From positions 434,001 through 498,000 of the forward strand of contig CAVPBI010000010.1 in the NCBI GenBank assembly GCA_963701735.1: a DNA stretch of 64,000 nt, given 5' to 3'. The stretch is from CAWABB01 sp963701735. Lineage in GTDB: Bacteria > Bacteroidota > Ignavibacteria > UBA10030 > UBA6906. Under the pieces are notes generated by a model that saw nothing but the letters and a program-made list of their open reading frames with translations, was not told the DNA's origin and did not search any database. Within the stretch, counting starts at the first letter, position 1, and the number at the start of each line of letters is the position of its first letter. Positions 35,071-44,933 of this stretch are shown piece after piece. The position numbers and the translations under genes are program-made.

Positions 35071-35658
35071 TCAGTTCTTCTTCATCTCCAGCAGCAGGGT
35101 GATATCAATGTCCTTTCCGGCTACCAGGCCGCCGCTCTCGATGGCCTTGCTCCACTGCACGCCGTAATCAAAACGGTCGATCGTGGTGGTCGCCTTGAAC
35201 CCGGCCTTGGTGTTCCCCCACGGATCCTTCACGCTCCCCGTGAAGCGCGTGTCGAGCACCACCGGCTTGGTGACATCACGGATGGTCAGGTTCCCGTGGA
35301 TCTTGTAGGCGTCCTTCCCCGTCTTTTCGAACTTCGTGCTCTTGAACACGATCGCCGGAAACTTCTCGGCGTTCAGGAAGTCGTCGGAATGGAGGTGCTT
35401 GTCGCGGTCCGCGTTGTCGGTGTTGATGCTTGCGGTCTTGATCTCCGCGGTCACGCTGGCGCCGACGAAATCATTGGCATTGGGCTGTGTCACCGTGACG
35501 TCGAAATCTGTGAACCTGCCGCCCACCTCTGCAATCACAAGATGCGAGACCGTAAACATCACGTTGCTGTGCGACTTGTCGACCGACCACGTGGTCTGGG
35601 CGGCGGACGAACCCGCTGCCAGCGCGAGTGCGGCAGCCAGGGCAATGATTGAACGCAT
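35071..35658 (-). CDS. YceI-family periplasmic lipid-binding protein
   Basis: A 195-residue exported protein: signal peptide (MRSIIALAAALALAAGSSA) and one YceI lipocalin-like domain (TWSVDKSHSNVMFTVSHLVI, FPAIVFKSTKFEKTG, FDYGVQWSKAIESGGLVAG). YceI proteins bind polyisoprenoid-like lipids in the periplasm. The ATG at 35658 has GGAGG six bases upstream. It lies after a MarR gene on the same strand with 129 nt between, so regulation by that MarR is possible. Confidence 0.88.
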   Translation of the reverse strand: MRSIIALAAALALAAGSSAAQTTWSVDKSHSNVMFTVSHLVIAEVGGRFTDFDVTVTQPNANDFVGASVTAEIKTASINTDNADRDKHLHSDDFLNAEKFPAIVFKSTKFEKTGKDAYKIHGNLTIRDVTKPVVLDTRFTGSVKDPWGNTKAGFKATTTIDRFDYGVQWSKAIESGGLVAGKDIDITLLLEMKKN

Positions 35659-35787
35659 TGAAACCTCCATGAGAGTGATGATGGGTGTGGAGCTGTGTTG
35701 ATGTGATGTGGTACGAACGTTTTGAGTCATTATCCGGCGCCAGCGATCGATGGGACAACCCTGTCCGATGCCATGAGTCGCTCCGCG

Positions 35788-36258
35788 TCAGCTTGCTGTT
35801 TCCTGGCCCTGAAGCGCTATCCCGAGCTTCTTCAAGAGTCGCGCAAGGTCCTGCTGTTCCTGGAGCTCCAGGACGGATGCCAGCCCGGAGACGAAGTCAG
35901 CGTGCCTCGGGAAAATGCTGTCGAAGAGCGCCTTCCCCTTCGGGGTGAGGTGCACGAGAATAACCCGCCGGTCGGTGGAGCTTCGCACGCGCTCCACGAG
36001 CTGTTCCCGCTCCAGGTTGTCGATCACGACGGTCATGTTCCCCCCCGTGACAAGCTGCTTCTTGCAGAGCTCCCCGACGGTGAGCGGCCCTTTATGCCCG
36101 AGGGTCTCGAGGGCCGAGAACTGGCTCTCGGTGAGGCCGAACGTCCGGATATGCTCGTGTGTGCGGTGACTGAACACGGCCGATGCCCGGGCGAGTTTCA
36201 CCCAGAGGTCCAGCGCGGTTGACGCTTTGAGCCCATACTGGCGGGTGGCCATCAGCAT
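35788..36258 (-). CDS. MarR-family transcriptional regulator
   Basis: A 156-residue winged-helix regulator. The recognition region reads LTVGELCKKQLVTGGNMTVVIDNLEREQLVERVRS and the wing reads DRRVILVHLTPKGKALF, as is typical of MarR. MarR proteins are dimeric repressors released by small ligands or oxidation; one Cys is present in ELCKKQ. An AT-rich palindrome lies just before the start and is likely its own operator. A start six bases later (MATRQ) is possible. Confidence 0.88.
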   Translation of the reverse strand: MLMATRQYGLKASTALDLWVKLARASAVFSHRTHEHIRTFGLTESQFSALETLGHKGPLTVGELCKKQLVTGGNMTVVIDNLEREQLVERVRSSTDRRVILVHLTPKGKALFDSIFPRHADFVSGLASVLELQEQQDLARLLKKLGIALQGQETAS

Positions 36259-36261
36259 ATC

Positions 36262-36291
36262 TTCAATTCATATTATTGAAATTTGAATAAT
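36262..36291. promoter_or_regulatory. AT-rich palindromes, probable MarR operator
   Basis: ATTATT-GAAATTTG-AATAAT (36272-36291) is palindromic at 18 of 20 bases. It overlaps a second pair, TTCAAT/ATTGAA (36262-36280). This AT-rich stretch stands out in 62% GC DNA, ends four bases before the marR start, and has the size of a MarR dimer site. Confidence 0.6.
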
Positions 36292-36383
36292 CATAGTTTA
36301 AAACCCGGCGCCGGCGGGCAATGAGTTCCCGATATTCTGAAATCCATTAATCTATTGTCTAGTAATGGGTTACGGTTGGAGCG

Positions 36384-36746
36384 CTATCGCTGCTCGGGGC
36401 TGGCCGGATCGTGGGTCTCCGGGTCGTACTTCCCTTGCAGCTCGTCGAAGAGGGTCCCGTGCCACAGGGAAACGCCCTCCCGATAGGCGGCCCTCCCGAT
36501 CATGTGTGCGGCCACTGGCAAGGTCAGGCCCACAAAGACCACCACCGCGACTACCTTCGTGGTCACCGCAAGGTCGGCGTAGAAGACGGCCCCCCCCGCC
36601 AGCACCAGGCCAACACACAACACGGAGGCCTTTGTGGTTGTCGACATGCGCGTGAACAGATCGGGCATTTTGAGCAATCCGACAGCCGCGATCACAAGAA
36701 AGAACGCGCCAAGAAAAAGCAATGCGCCGGTGACGATCTCGATCAT
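36384..36746 (-). CDS. mrpG: Mrp Na+/H+ antiporter subunit G
   Basis: A 120-residue protein with three helices and the MnhG/PhaG signature GLLKMPDLFTRMSTTTKASVLC. MrpG is a small essential subunit of the seven-subunit Mrp antiporter in the cytoplasmic membrane. It is the last gene of the operon and overlaps mrpF by four bases. The C-terminal 30 residues are hydrophilic and a little longer than usual. Confidence 0.92.
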   Translation of the reverse strand: MIEIVTGALLFLGAFFLVIAAVGLLKMPDLFTRMSTTTKASVLCVGLVLAGGAVFYADLAVTTKVVAVVVFVGLTLPVAAHMIGRAAYREGVSLWHGTLFDELQGKYDPETHDPASPEQR

Positions 36747-37015
36747 CGGTCCACCCGTCGTTGGATGTACGCGGCCACGGCGACAGTCCCGAGAAATGTG
36801 ACAAGAGCGATCACGAGCGTCACATCGAAGTACGATGTCGAACCGCTGACGATCGCAAGCACGCCGAGGATGGATGTGACGGTCGCCCCGATCACCTCGA
36901 GGGCAACGACGCGATCCGCGAGACTCGGGCCGCGCACCAGCCTGACCATCGCGATCAGGAAGGCAAGCCCCATCAGGGGAAGGACCGCGAAGGTCGCGAA
37001 CTCTGCAAGCGTCAC
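36743..37015 (-). CDS. mrpF: Mrp Na+/H+ antiporter subunit F
   Basis: A 90-residue protein with three helices. The conserved segment RLVRGPSLADRVVALEVIG marks MrpF/MnhF/PhaF. It overlaps mrpE and mrpG by four bases each. It acts within the Mrp complex. Confidence 0.92.
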   Translation of the reverse strand: MTLAEFATFAVLPLMGLAFLIAMVRLVRGPSLADRVVALEVIGATVTSILGVLAIVSGSTSYFDVTLVIALVTFLGTVAVAAYIQRRVDR

Positions 37016-37479
37016 CGCAACACCTCCAGGAGCCGTTTCTCCAGACCGTTCTTCAGCTCGGCGCGCGCCTGCTCGGGGTCGGTCACATACATTTCGTGAA
37101 CGTACAGGTACCGTCTGTCGGACGAGATATCCAGCGACAGGCTTCCCGGGGTGAGCGTCACGAGGCTTGACAGGATCAGGATTTCCGTATCGGTGGACGC
37201 GTCCAGCGGGACCGCAATGATCGCGGGCCTCATCGTATTTCTCGGCGTGAGGATCTCGACGGTGACCCGCAGGCTGGCCCGGGCGAACAGCCAGAGAAAA
37301 TAGAATCCAAACATGATGACGCGGGGCACCTTCGTGACATACCCCCTCGCACCGATGGCGTCGCGCGCGATCCAGATCACCGCATACCCGACCAGGAACC
37401 CCGCAAAGAAATTCTCTGCGGAGAGTCCGCCTGTCAGGGCGACCCAGGCAAGGGCCAGGAAGATGTTCAGGACGATCAT
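37012..37479 (-). CDS. mrpE: Mrp Na+/H+ antiporter subunit E
   Basis: A 155-residue protein with two or three N-terminal helices and a cytoplasmic domain. LTPRNTMRPAIIAVPL and LVTLTPGSLSLDIS are typical of MrpE/MnhE. The ATG at 37479 begins MIVLNIFLALAW as in family members. An ATG at 37512 would overlap mrpD by 26 bases and add 11 hydrophilic residues; it is the alternative. Confidence 0.9.
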   Translation of the reverse strand: MIVLNIFLALAWVALTGGLSAENFFAGFLVGYAVIWIARDAIGARGYVTKVPRVIMFGFYFLWLFARASLRVTVEILTPRNTMRPAIIAVPLDASTDTEILILSSLVTLTPGSLSLDISSDRRYLYVHEMYVTDPEQARAELKNGLEKRLLEVLR

Positions 37480-37486
37480 AAACGGC

Positions 37487-38986
37487 TCACGGTCCGAGAA
37501 CGACGCTGACATATCCGGCGGGATCGAGCAGCTGCTCCGCGGCCCGGAGCGAAAGCGCGAAGAACGGTTCGGCGCCCAGGCCCAGCAGCACGGTCACCGC
37601 TCCGAGCGCGAGCGCGGGAACAACGAGAGCTGCGCGGGGAGCACCGAGCGCGTCCTGCACCGGACCGCCGGGCGCCGGCTTCCAGAACGCCTCCGCCCAG
37701 ATCTTCGTCATCGAAAAGAGCGTCAGCAAGCTCACCGCAAGCGCCACGATCACGATCGGGTAGCTCCCGGCGTCAAGCCCGGCCTTGACCAGGGCGAACT
37801 TCGCCCAGAACCCGGAGAGCGGTGGCAGGCCGGCGAGCGAGAGCGCAGGGACAAGGAAGAGCCCGGCCAGCAGCGGCGAACTCCTCGCGAGCCCTCCGAG
37901 GTCGGCGAGCTCGGACGTGCGCCGGAGGGACCGAACGATGCCGGTCACCATGAAGAGCGCTGATTTCGCGGCAATCACGTGGACGAAGAAGAACACGGTC
38001 GCGGCAAGCGCCAGCGGCGACCCCAGGCCTGCGCCCATCAACAGATAGCCGATCTGGCTGATGATATGGAACGCCAGAAGCCTGCGCATCTCGCCCTGGG
38101 CGATCGCCCCCAGAACGCCCGTCACCATCGTGAGGCCCGCAACAGCAAGCAGCAGAGGCCTGATCGCATCCGCCTGCGCCGCGAACACGAGCGTGGTGAC
38201 GCGGATGATCGCGTACACCCCGACCTTCGTCAGCAGGGCGGAGAAGAGCGTTGTCACGGCGATGGGCGGAGTATGGTACGACGCGGGAAGCCAGAAAAAG
38301 AGCGGGAATGCCGCCGCCTTGATGCCGAATGCGACGAGGAACAGCGCGAGGAGAATGTACGGATAGGGTGTCCCGCCGAGGTCGCGCATATGCACCGAGA
38401 CATCGGCCATGTTCAGGCTGCCAACCATGCCGTACAGGATGCCGGTCCCGGCAAGGAACAGCGCCGATGCGAGCAGGTTCAGGGTCACGTAGTGGATCGA
38501 GGCGGACATCTGACGCCGCGTTCCCCCCAGCGCCATCAGTATGAACGAGGAGACGAGCATGACCTCGAACCAGACGTACAGATTGAACAGGTCGCCCGTC
38601 AGGAATGCTCCGCACACACCCATCAGGAGGATGTGCACCAGCGAATGGAATCCGCCGCGTTCCCGGAGGGGATCGATCCCCGTGACAGAGAATATCGTGA
38701 CCGCCAGGCCGATTCCCCCCGCCACCACGACAAGCAGGGCGCTCAGGAGGTCGGCAACCAGCGTGATGCCGAACGGCGCGGGCCACGAGCCCGCGTTCGA
38801 CGCGATCAGCCCCTCCTGGCGAACCTGGATCACCAGCCAGAGCCCGCAGGCAAGAAGCACCGCCGACCCGGCGACGGAAATTGCGCGACGCGTGCGGGGG
38901 AGGCGTCCGAGAAACGCGGCCGCCACCGCCGTCGCGAGCGGGACGAGGATCGGAAGATAGAGACCGAGCCGTCCTGACTCAGGCAT
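37487..38986 (-). CDS. mrpD: Mrp Na+/H+ antiporter subunit D
   Basis: A 499-residue protein with about 14 helices, related to complex I subunits NuoM/NuoN. Proton-channel motifs are kept, such as the Glu in YVWFEVMLVSSFIL and the Lys in FGIKAAAFPLFFWLP. MrpD pairs with MrpA as the ion-moving core. It overlaps mrpC by eight bases. Confidence 0.93.
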   Translation of the reverse strand: MPESGRLGLYLPILVPLATAVAAAFLGRLPRTRRAISVAGSAVLLACGLWLVIQVRQEGLIASNAGSWPAPFGITLVADLLSALLVVVAGGIGLAVTIFSVTGIDPLRERGGFHSLVHILLMGVCGAFLTGDLFNLYVWFEVMLVSSFILMALGGTRRQMSASIHYVTLNLLASALFLAGTGILYGMVGSLNMADVSVHMRDLGGTPYPYILLALFLVAFGIKAAAFPLFFWLPASYHTPPIAVTTLFSALLTKVGVYAIIRVTTLVFAAQADAIRPLLLAVAGLTMVTGVLGAIAQGEMRRLLAFHIISQIGYLLMGAGLGSPLALAATVFFFVHVIAAKSALFMVTGIVRSLRRTSELADLGGLARSSPLLAGLFLVPALSLAGLPPLSGFWAKFALVKAGLDAGSYPIVIVALAVSLLTLFSMTKIWAEAFWKPAPGGPVQDALGAPRAALVVPALALGAVTVLLGLGAEPFFALSLRAAEQLLDPAGYVSVVLGP

Positions 38987-39326
38987 CGCGCCCCCCCATG
39001 CGATCCAGATCGTCCGTGCCGACGACCGTGGAAGACTGCCGGATCAGAACCAGCGCGAACGCCTGCACTGCGAAGCTGATCACGATCGCCGTCAGAATCA
39101 GCGCTTGCGGAACCGGATCGGAGAAGGGCTGCACCAGTTCCGTGGCACCCGCCGGAATGATCGGGGGTTCGGCGCGGACTGGCCGGCTGGCGGTCAGGAT
39201 CAGGAGATTGGAAGCATGCGCGAGCAGCGATATGCCGATGGCGAGCTTCACGATGCTCCGTCGAAGCATCATGTAGACAGCAGTCGCGTACAGAACCCCC
39301 GTGAGAAGAGCGAGCACAAGTTCCAC
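38979..39326 (-). CDS. mrpC: Mrp Na+/H+ antiporter subunit C
   Basis: A 115-residue NuoK-like protein with three helices; the signature is GISLLAHASNLLIL, followed by DPVPQALILTAIVISFA. The GTG start at 39326 lies one base after the mrpAB stop, so translation is coupled. It is a subunit of the Mrp antiporter. Confidence 0.92.
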   Translation of the reverse strand: MELVLALLTGVLYATAVYMMLRRSIVKLAIGISLLAHASNLLILTASRPVRAEPPIIPAGATELVQPFSDPVPQALILTAIVISFAVQAFALVLIRQSSTVVGTDDLDRMGGRDA

Positions 39327-39327
39327 G

Positions 39328-42094
39328 TCAATGCTCCGTCAGGGTAAACACCATGCCCACCACGACACCCAGCACGACGCAGTAGACGCCCGTGTCGAAC
39401 AGCAGGGGCGTCCCTGCTTTCCCGATCACCGGCAGCGCATCGGACAGCCATACGCCGGTCATGAACGGCTCCCCTGCCAGCACGGCTGGCAGTCCGCTCA
39501 GAGCCGCGATCGCTATGCCGACGGCGGCGATCGACGCGGGATTCACGCGGATCACTTCACGCGCCGCACGGACGCCGTGGGCGATCGCGTACAGGACGAA
39601 CGAGGTCGACGCCACGAGACCGCCGACGAACCCGCCACCCGGATCGTTATGGCCGCGCACGAGGAGAAAGACCGACAGCATCAGCAGCAGCGGCATCAGC
39701 ACCCGCGTCGCGGCGGAGAGGATCAGCGAGTGCGACGAGGTCGCGTCGCCGGTCGGCGCGCTCGCTGCCGCCTTCTTCTTCGCTCCGGTCATCGATGCGT
39801 CCTCCTCCGCAATGATGCGCAGCAGGGCGAACACCCCGATCCCCGCTGCCCCGAGCACGGTGATCTCCCCAAGCGTATCGAGCGCGCGGAAATCGACCAG
39901 GATCACATTCACGACGTTCCGGCCATGTGCGAGCAGGAGGCTGGTCTTGGAGAAGAACTCCGCCAGCGAGGAGCCGCCGCCATTCGAGGCGGTCGCGAGC
40001 ACGGTCAGCGTGATGGTCAGACCTACCGCCCCGGCAATGACCGCATCCCTGATCCTGCTCGCGGTGGATGAGTAGTTCTTGAACGCAGGCAGGCGCCGCA
40101 GGACGAGCATGAAGACAACGAGCGTCAGCGTTTCGACGGCGAGCTGTGTCATCGAAAGATCGGGCGCGCCAAACAGGGCAAACAGAATCATCATTCCGTA
40201 TCCGACCACGCCGACCGAGATGACCGCGACGAGCCGGGACCGGGAGAGGGCCGCTACCAGCGCGGCCGCCGCCATGCCTCCGACGATCATCAGCTCGTGG
40301 GGTTGTACCGGACCTGCATGCCTGGAGAAAGCTGGTGGCGCGGAACAATCCGGGAGCCAGCATGAGCACCAGAACGCCAAGCACCACCATGATGGAGACC
40401 CGAAGGTATCCGGACTGGAACACCCGCGTCTGCCAGCCAGCAACCGCCTTGAGCCCGGCGAGAGAGCCGGTGTACAGCCGGTCGGCACTCACCGGTACCG
40501 CACGTTGCACCAGGTGCAGCGCGCGAAGCACGGGACGGTGAACGAAAACGATCAGCACGGCTGAGAGGATTGTGGCAACGCTCAGCGCGAACACCGGATC
40601 GACGCCCATCCACAGCTCAGGCTGGAACTGGCTCACACCCGGGTGAATGGCCGCAACGGCCGGGTTGAGAACCGATGTCTCCAGGAACCCGGGAGTCAGG
40701 CCGAGCGTCAGGCCCAGCAGGGCCAGCACGAGCGGGCCGGCGAGCATTGGCGGCGGCGCTTCGTGTGGCTCATGAGGCGGATCGCCTTGTGCGCCGAAGA
40801 ACACGCGGACGCAGATGATCCCGGCGAGTGCGGCGATCAGGATGTTCCCTCCCACTCCCATGCCGGCGATCAACGGAGCGTATGAGGGCGCCCCGAGCTT
40901 TGCCTCGTAGATGAGCTCTTTGCTGATATACCCGAGCATGGGCGGGAAGCCCGCCATGGAGAGGGCCGCGAGAATCGCGGTCGCGGCAGTGACCGGCATT
41001 GTCTTCCACAACCCGCCGAGGCGATTGATGTCCCGTGTGCCGGTTCCATGGTCCACCGCTCCCGCCACAAGGAAGAGCGCTCCTTTATAGAGGGCGTGAA
41101 CGAGAATGAATATCGATACCGCGCGCACGGCCTCCACCGTGCCGAGCCCGAGCATCATGATCATGGTTCCGAGCGCACTCACGGTCGAGTACGCGAGCAT
41201 GCGCTTGAGATCGTGTTGCGTCAGGCCCAGAAAAGCGCCAAGAAGCATGGTGGCAGCGCCGAGCGAGGTCAGCGTATAGTGCCATTCCGGGGTGTCCCCC
41301 AGGGGTCCAAGGAGGCGGGCGAGCAGGTACACTCCCGCCTTGACCATGGTGGCCGAGTGAAGATACGCGCTCACCGGCGTCGGCGCTTCCATCGCACCGG
41401 GGAGCCAGAAATGAACGGGAACCTGCGCGGATTTTGATGCCGCGCCGGCGATGATGAGGAGGAGCGCGGCAGGATACATCCCGTGCGCGACCAGATCCGG
41501 CTTCGACGCGAGAAGGCCGGAGATCGAAAACGTTCCGCTGATGGATCCAATGAGGATGAATCCGGCCAGCATCGCCAGCGCCCCCGTCCCGGTGATGAGA
41601 AGGGCTTGAAGCGCCGCCGCCCGCGCCTGTGCGCGCTCGCTTTCGAACCCGATCAGGAAATAGGAGCTGATGCCCGTCAACTCCCAGAAGACAAACAGCA
41701 GGAGGAGATCGTCGGCCAGGACCAGCCCGATCATGGAGGACATGAAGAGGAGCAGAAGCATGTAGAGCCGGCCAAGGCGCTCGTGGCCTTTCATGTAGGC
41801 CGAAGCGTACAGAAGAACGAACCCGCCAATGCCGGTGATCAGGGCAAGAAACAGCAGGCTCAGACCGTCGAGCCGGAACGCGGCGGAGATGCCGAGCGAC
41901 GGAATCCAGTCGAACGTGACAGCAAGGGACTCGCCCGCGGCGACGCGTTCAGCGAAGCCCAGATACCATGCGCAGAGGCCAAGCGACGCCAGCGCCAGGA
42001 ACGGACCGGCAATGCGCGGCCTTGCCCGGTGGAGGAACGGCGCCACGAGGGAGAGGAGCAGCGTCAGCGCAAGAGGTGCAACGAAGCCCGGCAT
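39328..42094 (-). CDS. mrpAB: Fused Mrp antiporter subunits A and B (frameshifted)
   Basis: A protein of 921 residues after correction. The first 590 residues are NuoL-like MrpA (FVFWELTGISSYFLIGFE, HFWLPGAMEAPTPVSAYLHSATMVKAGVYL). Then come the DUF4040 part (LFALFGAPDLSMTQLAVETLTL) and a MrpB domain (RGHNDPGGGFVGGLVAS). The frame breaks near 40323 in TCTCCAGGCATG; removing one base joins both parts. No separate mrpB exists, so the fusion completes a standard A-G set. The complex exchanges cytoplasmic Na+ for H+. Confidence 0.9.
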
Positions 42095-42212
42095 ATCCCT
42101 GGTGCGTGGTCAGGATTGTGATCGATCACCGTGACGCGCGAAGCGATGACCGTGAAGTGCGAATATAGCTATTGACATGGTGAAATGCATCGGATAGCCT
42201 GGCGTGGTCCGC

Positions 42213-43523
42213 CTAGCGTGTCGCTCCCTCCAGTCGCCTGACAAGAACCTTGTCGATGCGATTCCGGTCCATCTCGATGACTTCGATGCTCAACGGTCCG
42301 ACGGTGACGCGCTCGCCCCTTCGCGGGACCCGTCCGACCGTGTTGAGGACCAGTCCGGCAACCGTCTCAAACGCAACGTCGTCATGCGCGCGCGCCTGCG
42401 GCATCCCGAGTCGCGCACGCAATTCATCGAGGGGCAGGGCGCCGTCCACAAGCCAGGAACCGTCGGGACGCAATACCGCGCCCGGCCCCAGCGTGGCACC
42501 ATCGAACGGGAGATCGCCCACAAGGGCCTGTGCGATGTCGTTGACCGTCACCAGTCCTGCCGTTCCGCCGAATTCGTCCACGATGACGGCAAGGTGACAC
42601 GACTTCCGCTGTACTTCGTCGAGCAGCGTCAGCGCCTTCATGGACTCCGGAACGTACAGTGGCGCCTGCACGTGGGCCTGGAGATGGATCCTCCCGGACT
42701 TGACCGCGTCCAGGAGCAATTCCCTGACGCGCACGAAGCCCACGACCGAGTCCAGGTTCCCCTCGCACACCAGCACCCGCGAGTGCCGGAGAGACTGCAA
42801 CTCCGCGCGGAGCTCGCTCTCGGTCGCGTGAAGATCCACCCATGCGATGCGCGTGCGGGGGACCATGATCTGGCCGGCCGTCCGGTCTCCCAGCCTGAAC
42901 ACTTTCTCCACGAGCTCCCTCTCCGCATGATGGATTTCGCCCCGTTGCACGCCCTCGTCGATCATGAAGCGAATTTCCTTGTCGGTCACGGGGGCTTCGG
43001 GCGGGGCCGAGTAGCGGGCAAGCTTGAGCACGGCCGATGACGACCACGAGAGCATCCGCACGACCGGCCGCATCAACCGCGAAAGCGCCAGCATCGGCGG
43101 GGCGACAGAGCACGCGACGCGCTCGGCGTCGGCCAGCGCCAGGCGCTTCGGCACCAATTCGCCGATCACGACGGAGAGAAAGGCGATCATCAGCACGATG
43201 ACGGACAGGGCGATTTCATACGCGCTCTCTTCGATCCACGGAAGCGCGCGCAGGTATCCCGCCAGCTCGCCGGCGAGCGTCGCGCCGCCGATGGCGCCCG
43301 AGAGGACGCCGAGGAGCGTAATTCCGACCTGCACGGTTGAGAGGAAGGCGCCCGGGTCCCGGGCAAGGGACAGCGCGACGTCCGCATTGCGGCGACCTTC
43401 CTTTGCGAGCGCCCCCAGGAGCGGCTTGCGCGCCGCAATGACAGCGGCCTCCGACATGGAGAGCAAGCCGTTGATCACGACAAGGGCGACAATCGCCAGG
43501 ACCTCGAGAACGACGGCAGTCAT
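42213..43523 (-). CDS. CorC/HlyC-family CBS-domain transporter
   Basis: A 436-residue protein of the UPF0053/CorC group. It has an N-terminal DUF21 membrane domain with a small-xxx-small first helix, PKRLALADAERVA, then a CBS pair (MVPRTRIAWVDL, ADVxDEFGGTAGLVT-like VIVDEFGGTAGLVTV) and a C-terminal CorC_HlyC domain. Members are linked to Mg2+ export coupled to Na+. It lies 12 bases after the SbtB-like gene and 118 bases before mrpAB, so it may join the two ion modules. Confidence 0.85.
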   Translation of the reverse strand: MTAVVLEVLAIVALVVINGLLSMSEAAVIAARKPLLGALAKEGRRNADVALSLARDPGAFLSTVQVGITLLGVLSGAIGGATLAGELAGYLRALPWIEESAYEIALSVIVLMIAFLSVVIGELVPKRLALADAERVACSVAPPMLALSRLMRPVVRMLSWSSSAVLKLARYSAPPEAPVTDKEIRFMIDEGVQRGEIHHAERELVEKVFRLGDRTAGQIMVPRTRIAWVDLHATESELRAELQSLRHSRVLVCEGNLDSVVGFVRVRELLLDAVKSGRIHLQAHVQAPLYVPESMKALTLLDEVQRKSCHLAVIVDEFGGTAGLVTVNDIAQALVGDLPFDGATLGPGAVLRPDGSWLVDGALPLDELRARLGMPQARAHDDVAFETVAGLVLNTVGRVPRRGERVTVGPLSIEVIEMDRNRIDKVLVRRLEGATR

Positions 43524-43535
43524 TCCGTACCTCGC

Positions 43536-43838
43536 TCAGTGCTCGATCATGGCCGCGTCCGAAATCAGACACAGGCCCCCGACTCGTCGAAGCAACGGAC
43601 CCAGGAGCTCGACGGCCTTCTCTGCTTCAGCCGCGGTACACGCGGTCATGATCAGGACATTGGAGAACACATCGGTCAGCTCGTCCCCCCGCTGGATCCC
43701 GCGCCCCCCCTTCCCGGCCACGTTCCGGAGAATCGTGTAGCCGCTCACACCGATGCGGTCCAGGACAGACGTCACCGTCTTCTCCTCGGGCGCGTCGAGG
43801 ATGATCTCAAGCTTCTTCACCGGTTGCATGGAATTCAC
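43536..43838 (-). CDS. SbtB-like PII family protein
   Basis: A 100-residue PII-like protein. The beta-alpha-beta pattern is VKKLEIILDAPEEKTVTSVL, the T-loop region is NVAGKGGRGIQRGDELTD, and the last strand is GGLCLISDAAMI. It overlaps sbtA by four bases. In cyanobacteria SbtB binds adenine nucleotides and inhibits the bicarbonate transporter SbtA. The C-terminal CGPxGC redox loop of some SbtB proteins is absent here. A role in gating the adjacent transporter is inferred from linkage. Confidence 0.85.
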   Translation of the reverse strand: MNSMQPVKKLEIILDAPEEKTVTSVLDRIGVSGYTILRNVAGKGGRGIQRGDELTDVFSNVLIMTACTAAEAEKAVELLGPLLRRVGGLCLISDAAMIEH

Positions 43839-44803
43839 GTCCAGAGTGCATGAATAATGGATGCGTACATCGGGATACCGACGATGATGTTGAACGGAAA
43901 CGTGATCGCGAGGGACATCGGCACATACAGGCTCGGGTTTGCCTCGGGCACTGCGAGGCGCATGGCCGCGGGCACCGCGATGTACGAGGCGCTGCCGCAG
44001 AGGATCGTGAACAGGAGCGCGTCGCCCTGGCCCAGGCCGATGAGCGCAGCGATCGCGATGCCCAACGCCCCATTCACGACGGGAACGACCAGAGCGAACC
44101 CTACCAGATATGCACCGTGCGACCGGAGATCGCTCAGGCGCTTCGCTGCCAGGATGCCCATATCGAGCAGGAAGAACGCGAGCATCCCCTTGAAGATTTC
44201 CTTTGTGAAAGGCCTGACGGAGGCGTAGCCTGCGTCCCCCGCCAGTGCTCCAATCACGAGGCTGCCCATGAGGAGAAACACGGACCCGTTCAGCAGGGCA
44301 TCGCGGAGGAAAGGGGCCCAGTTCTGGGGCGAGCTGGTTCCGCGCTGGGCGTGCCGGACGAGGAAGACACCGACGATCATCGCCGGCGACTCCATGAGCG
44401 CCATGGCCGCAACCATGTATCCGCTCGAAGGAATGTCGAGGCGCTGCAGAAACGCCGCAGCCGTTATGTAGGTGACCGCGCTGATGGACCCGTACGTCGC
44501 GGCGATCGCTCCGGCGTTCGGGGGATCGAGACGCCGCCTGAGGATCGCATATGCGTAGAGGGGCGTCACCGACGCCATCACAAGCGCCGCACCGAGCACG
44601 AGAACCACGTCGCCCGTGAGCCCGCTCTTCTGCAGGTGCGCTCCACCCTCGTACCCTATCGAAAGCAGCAGATACAACGACAGGAACTTCGGGATCGGTT
44701 GAGGGATGTCGAGATCGGATCGCACCAGAACCGCGGAGACCCCCAGGAAGAAGAAGAGGATCTGCGGGTTCAGGAAATTCTGGAGAATTGTGGAAAGGTC
44801 CAT
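43835..44803 (-). CDS. sbtA: Sodium-dependent bicarbonate transporter SbtA
   Basis: A 322-residue membrane protein with about ten helices in two inverted halves, as in SbtA. Key segments are YGSISAVTYITAAAFL, ALMESPAMIVGVFL, FFLLDMGILAA and TILCGSASYIAVPAAMR. It imports HCO3- with Na+. The ATG at 44803 has GGAG eight bases upstream; a 27-residue extension in the open frame is not hydrophobic and is dropped. It is unusual in a lineage with no sign of CO2 fixation in this window. Confidence 0.88.
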   Translation of the reverse strand: MDLSTILQNFLNPQILFFFLGVSAVLVRSDLDIPQPIPKFLSLYLLLSIGYEGGAHLQKSGLTGDVVLVLGAALVMASVTPLYAYAILRRRLDPPNAGAIAATYGSISAVTYITAAAFLQRLDIPSSGYMVAAMALMESPAMIVGVFLVRHAQRGTSSPQNWAPFLRDALLNGSVFLLMGSLVIGALAGDAGYASVRPFTKEIFKGMLAFFLLDMGILAAKRLSDLRSHGAYLVGFALVVPVVNGALGIAIAALIGLGQGDALLFTILCGSASYIAVPAAMRLAVPEANPSLYVPMSLAITFPFNIIVGIPMYASIIHALWT

Positions 44804-44933
44804 GCTAGTGCTCCGCCAACTGCTTGTCTTACACGTACCAGGAGCGCGGTGCGCGATCCAAAAGGATCGTTTGTGGAACGGCACCAGACCAGAGCTGTGA
44901 GCGTTTGCGGAACGCCCGGCCGGCGCGTTCCGG

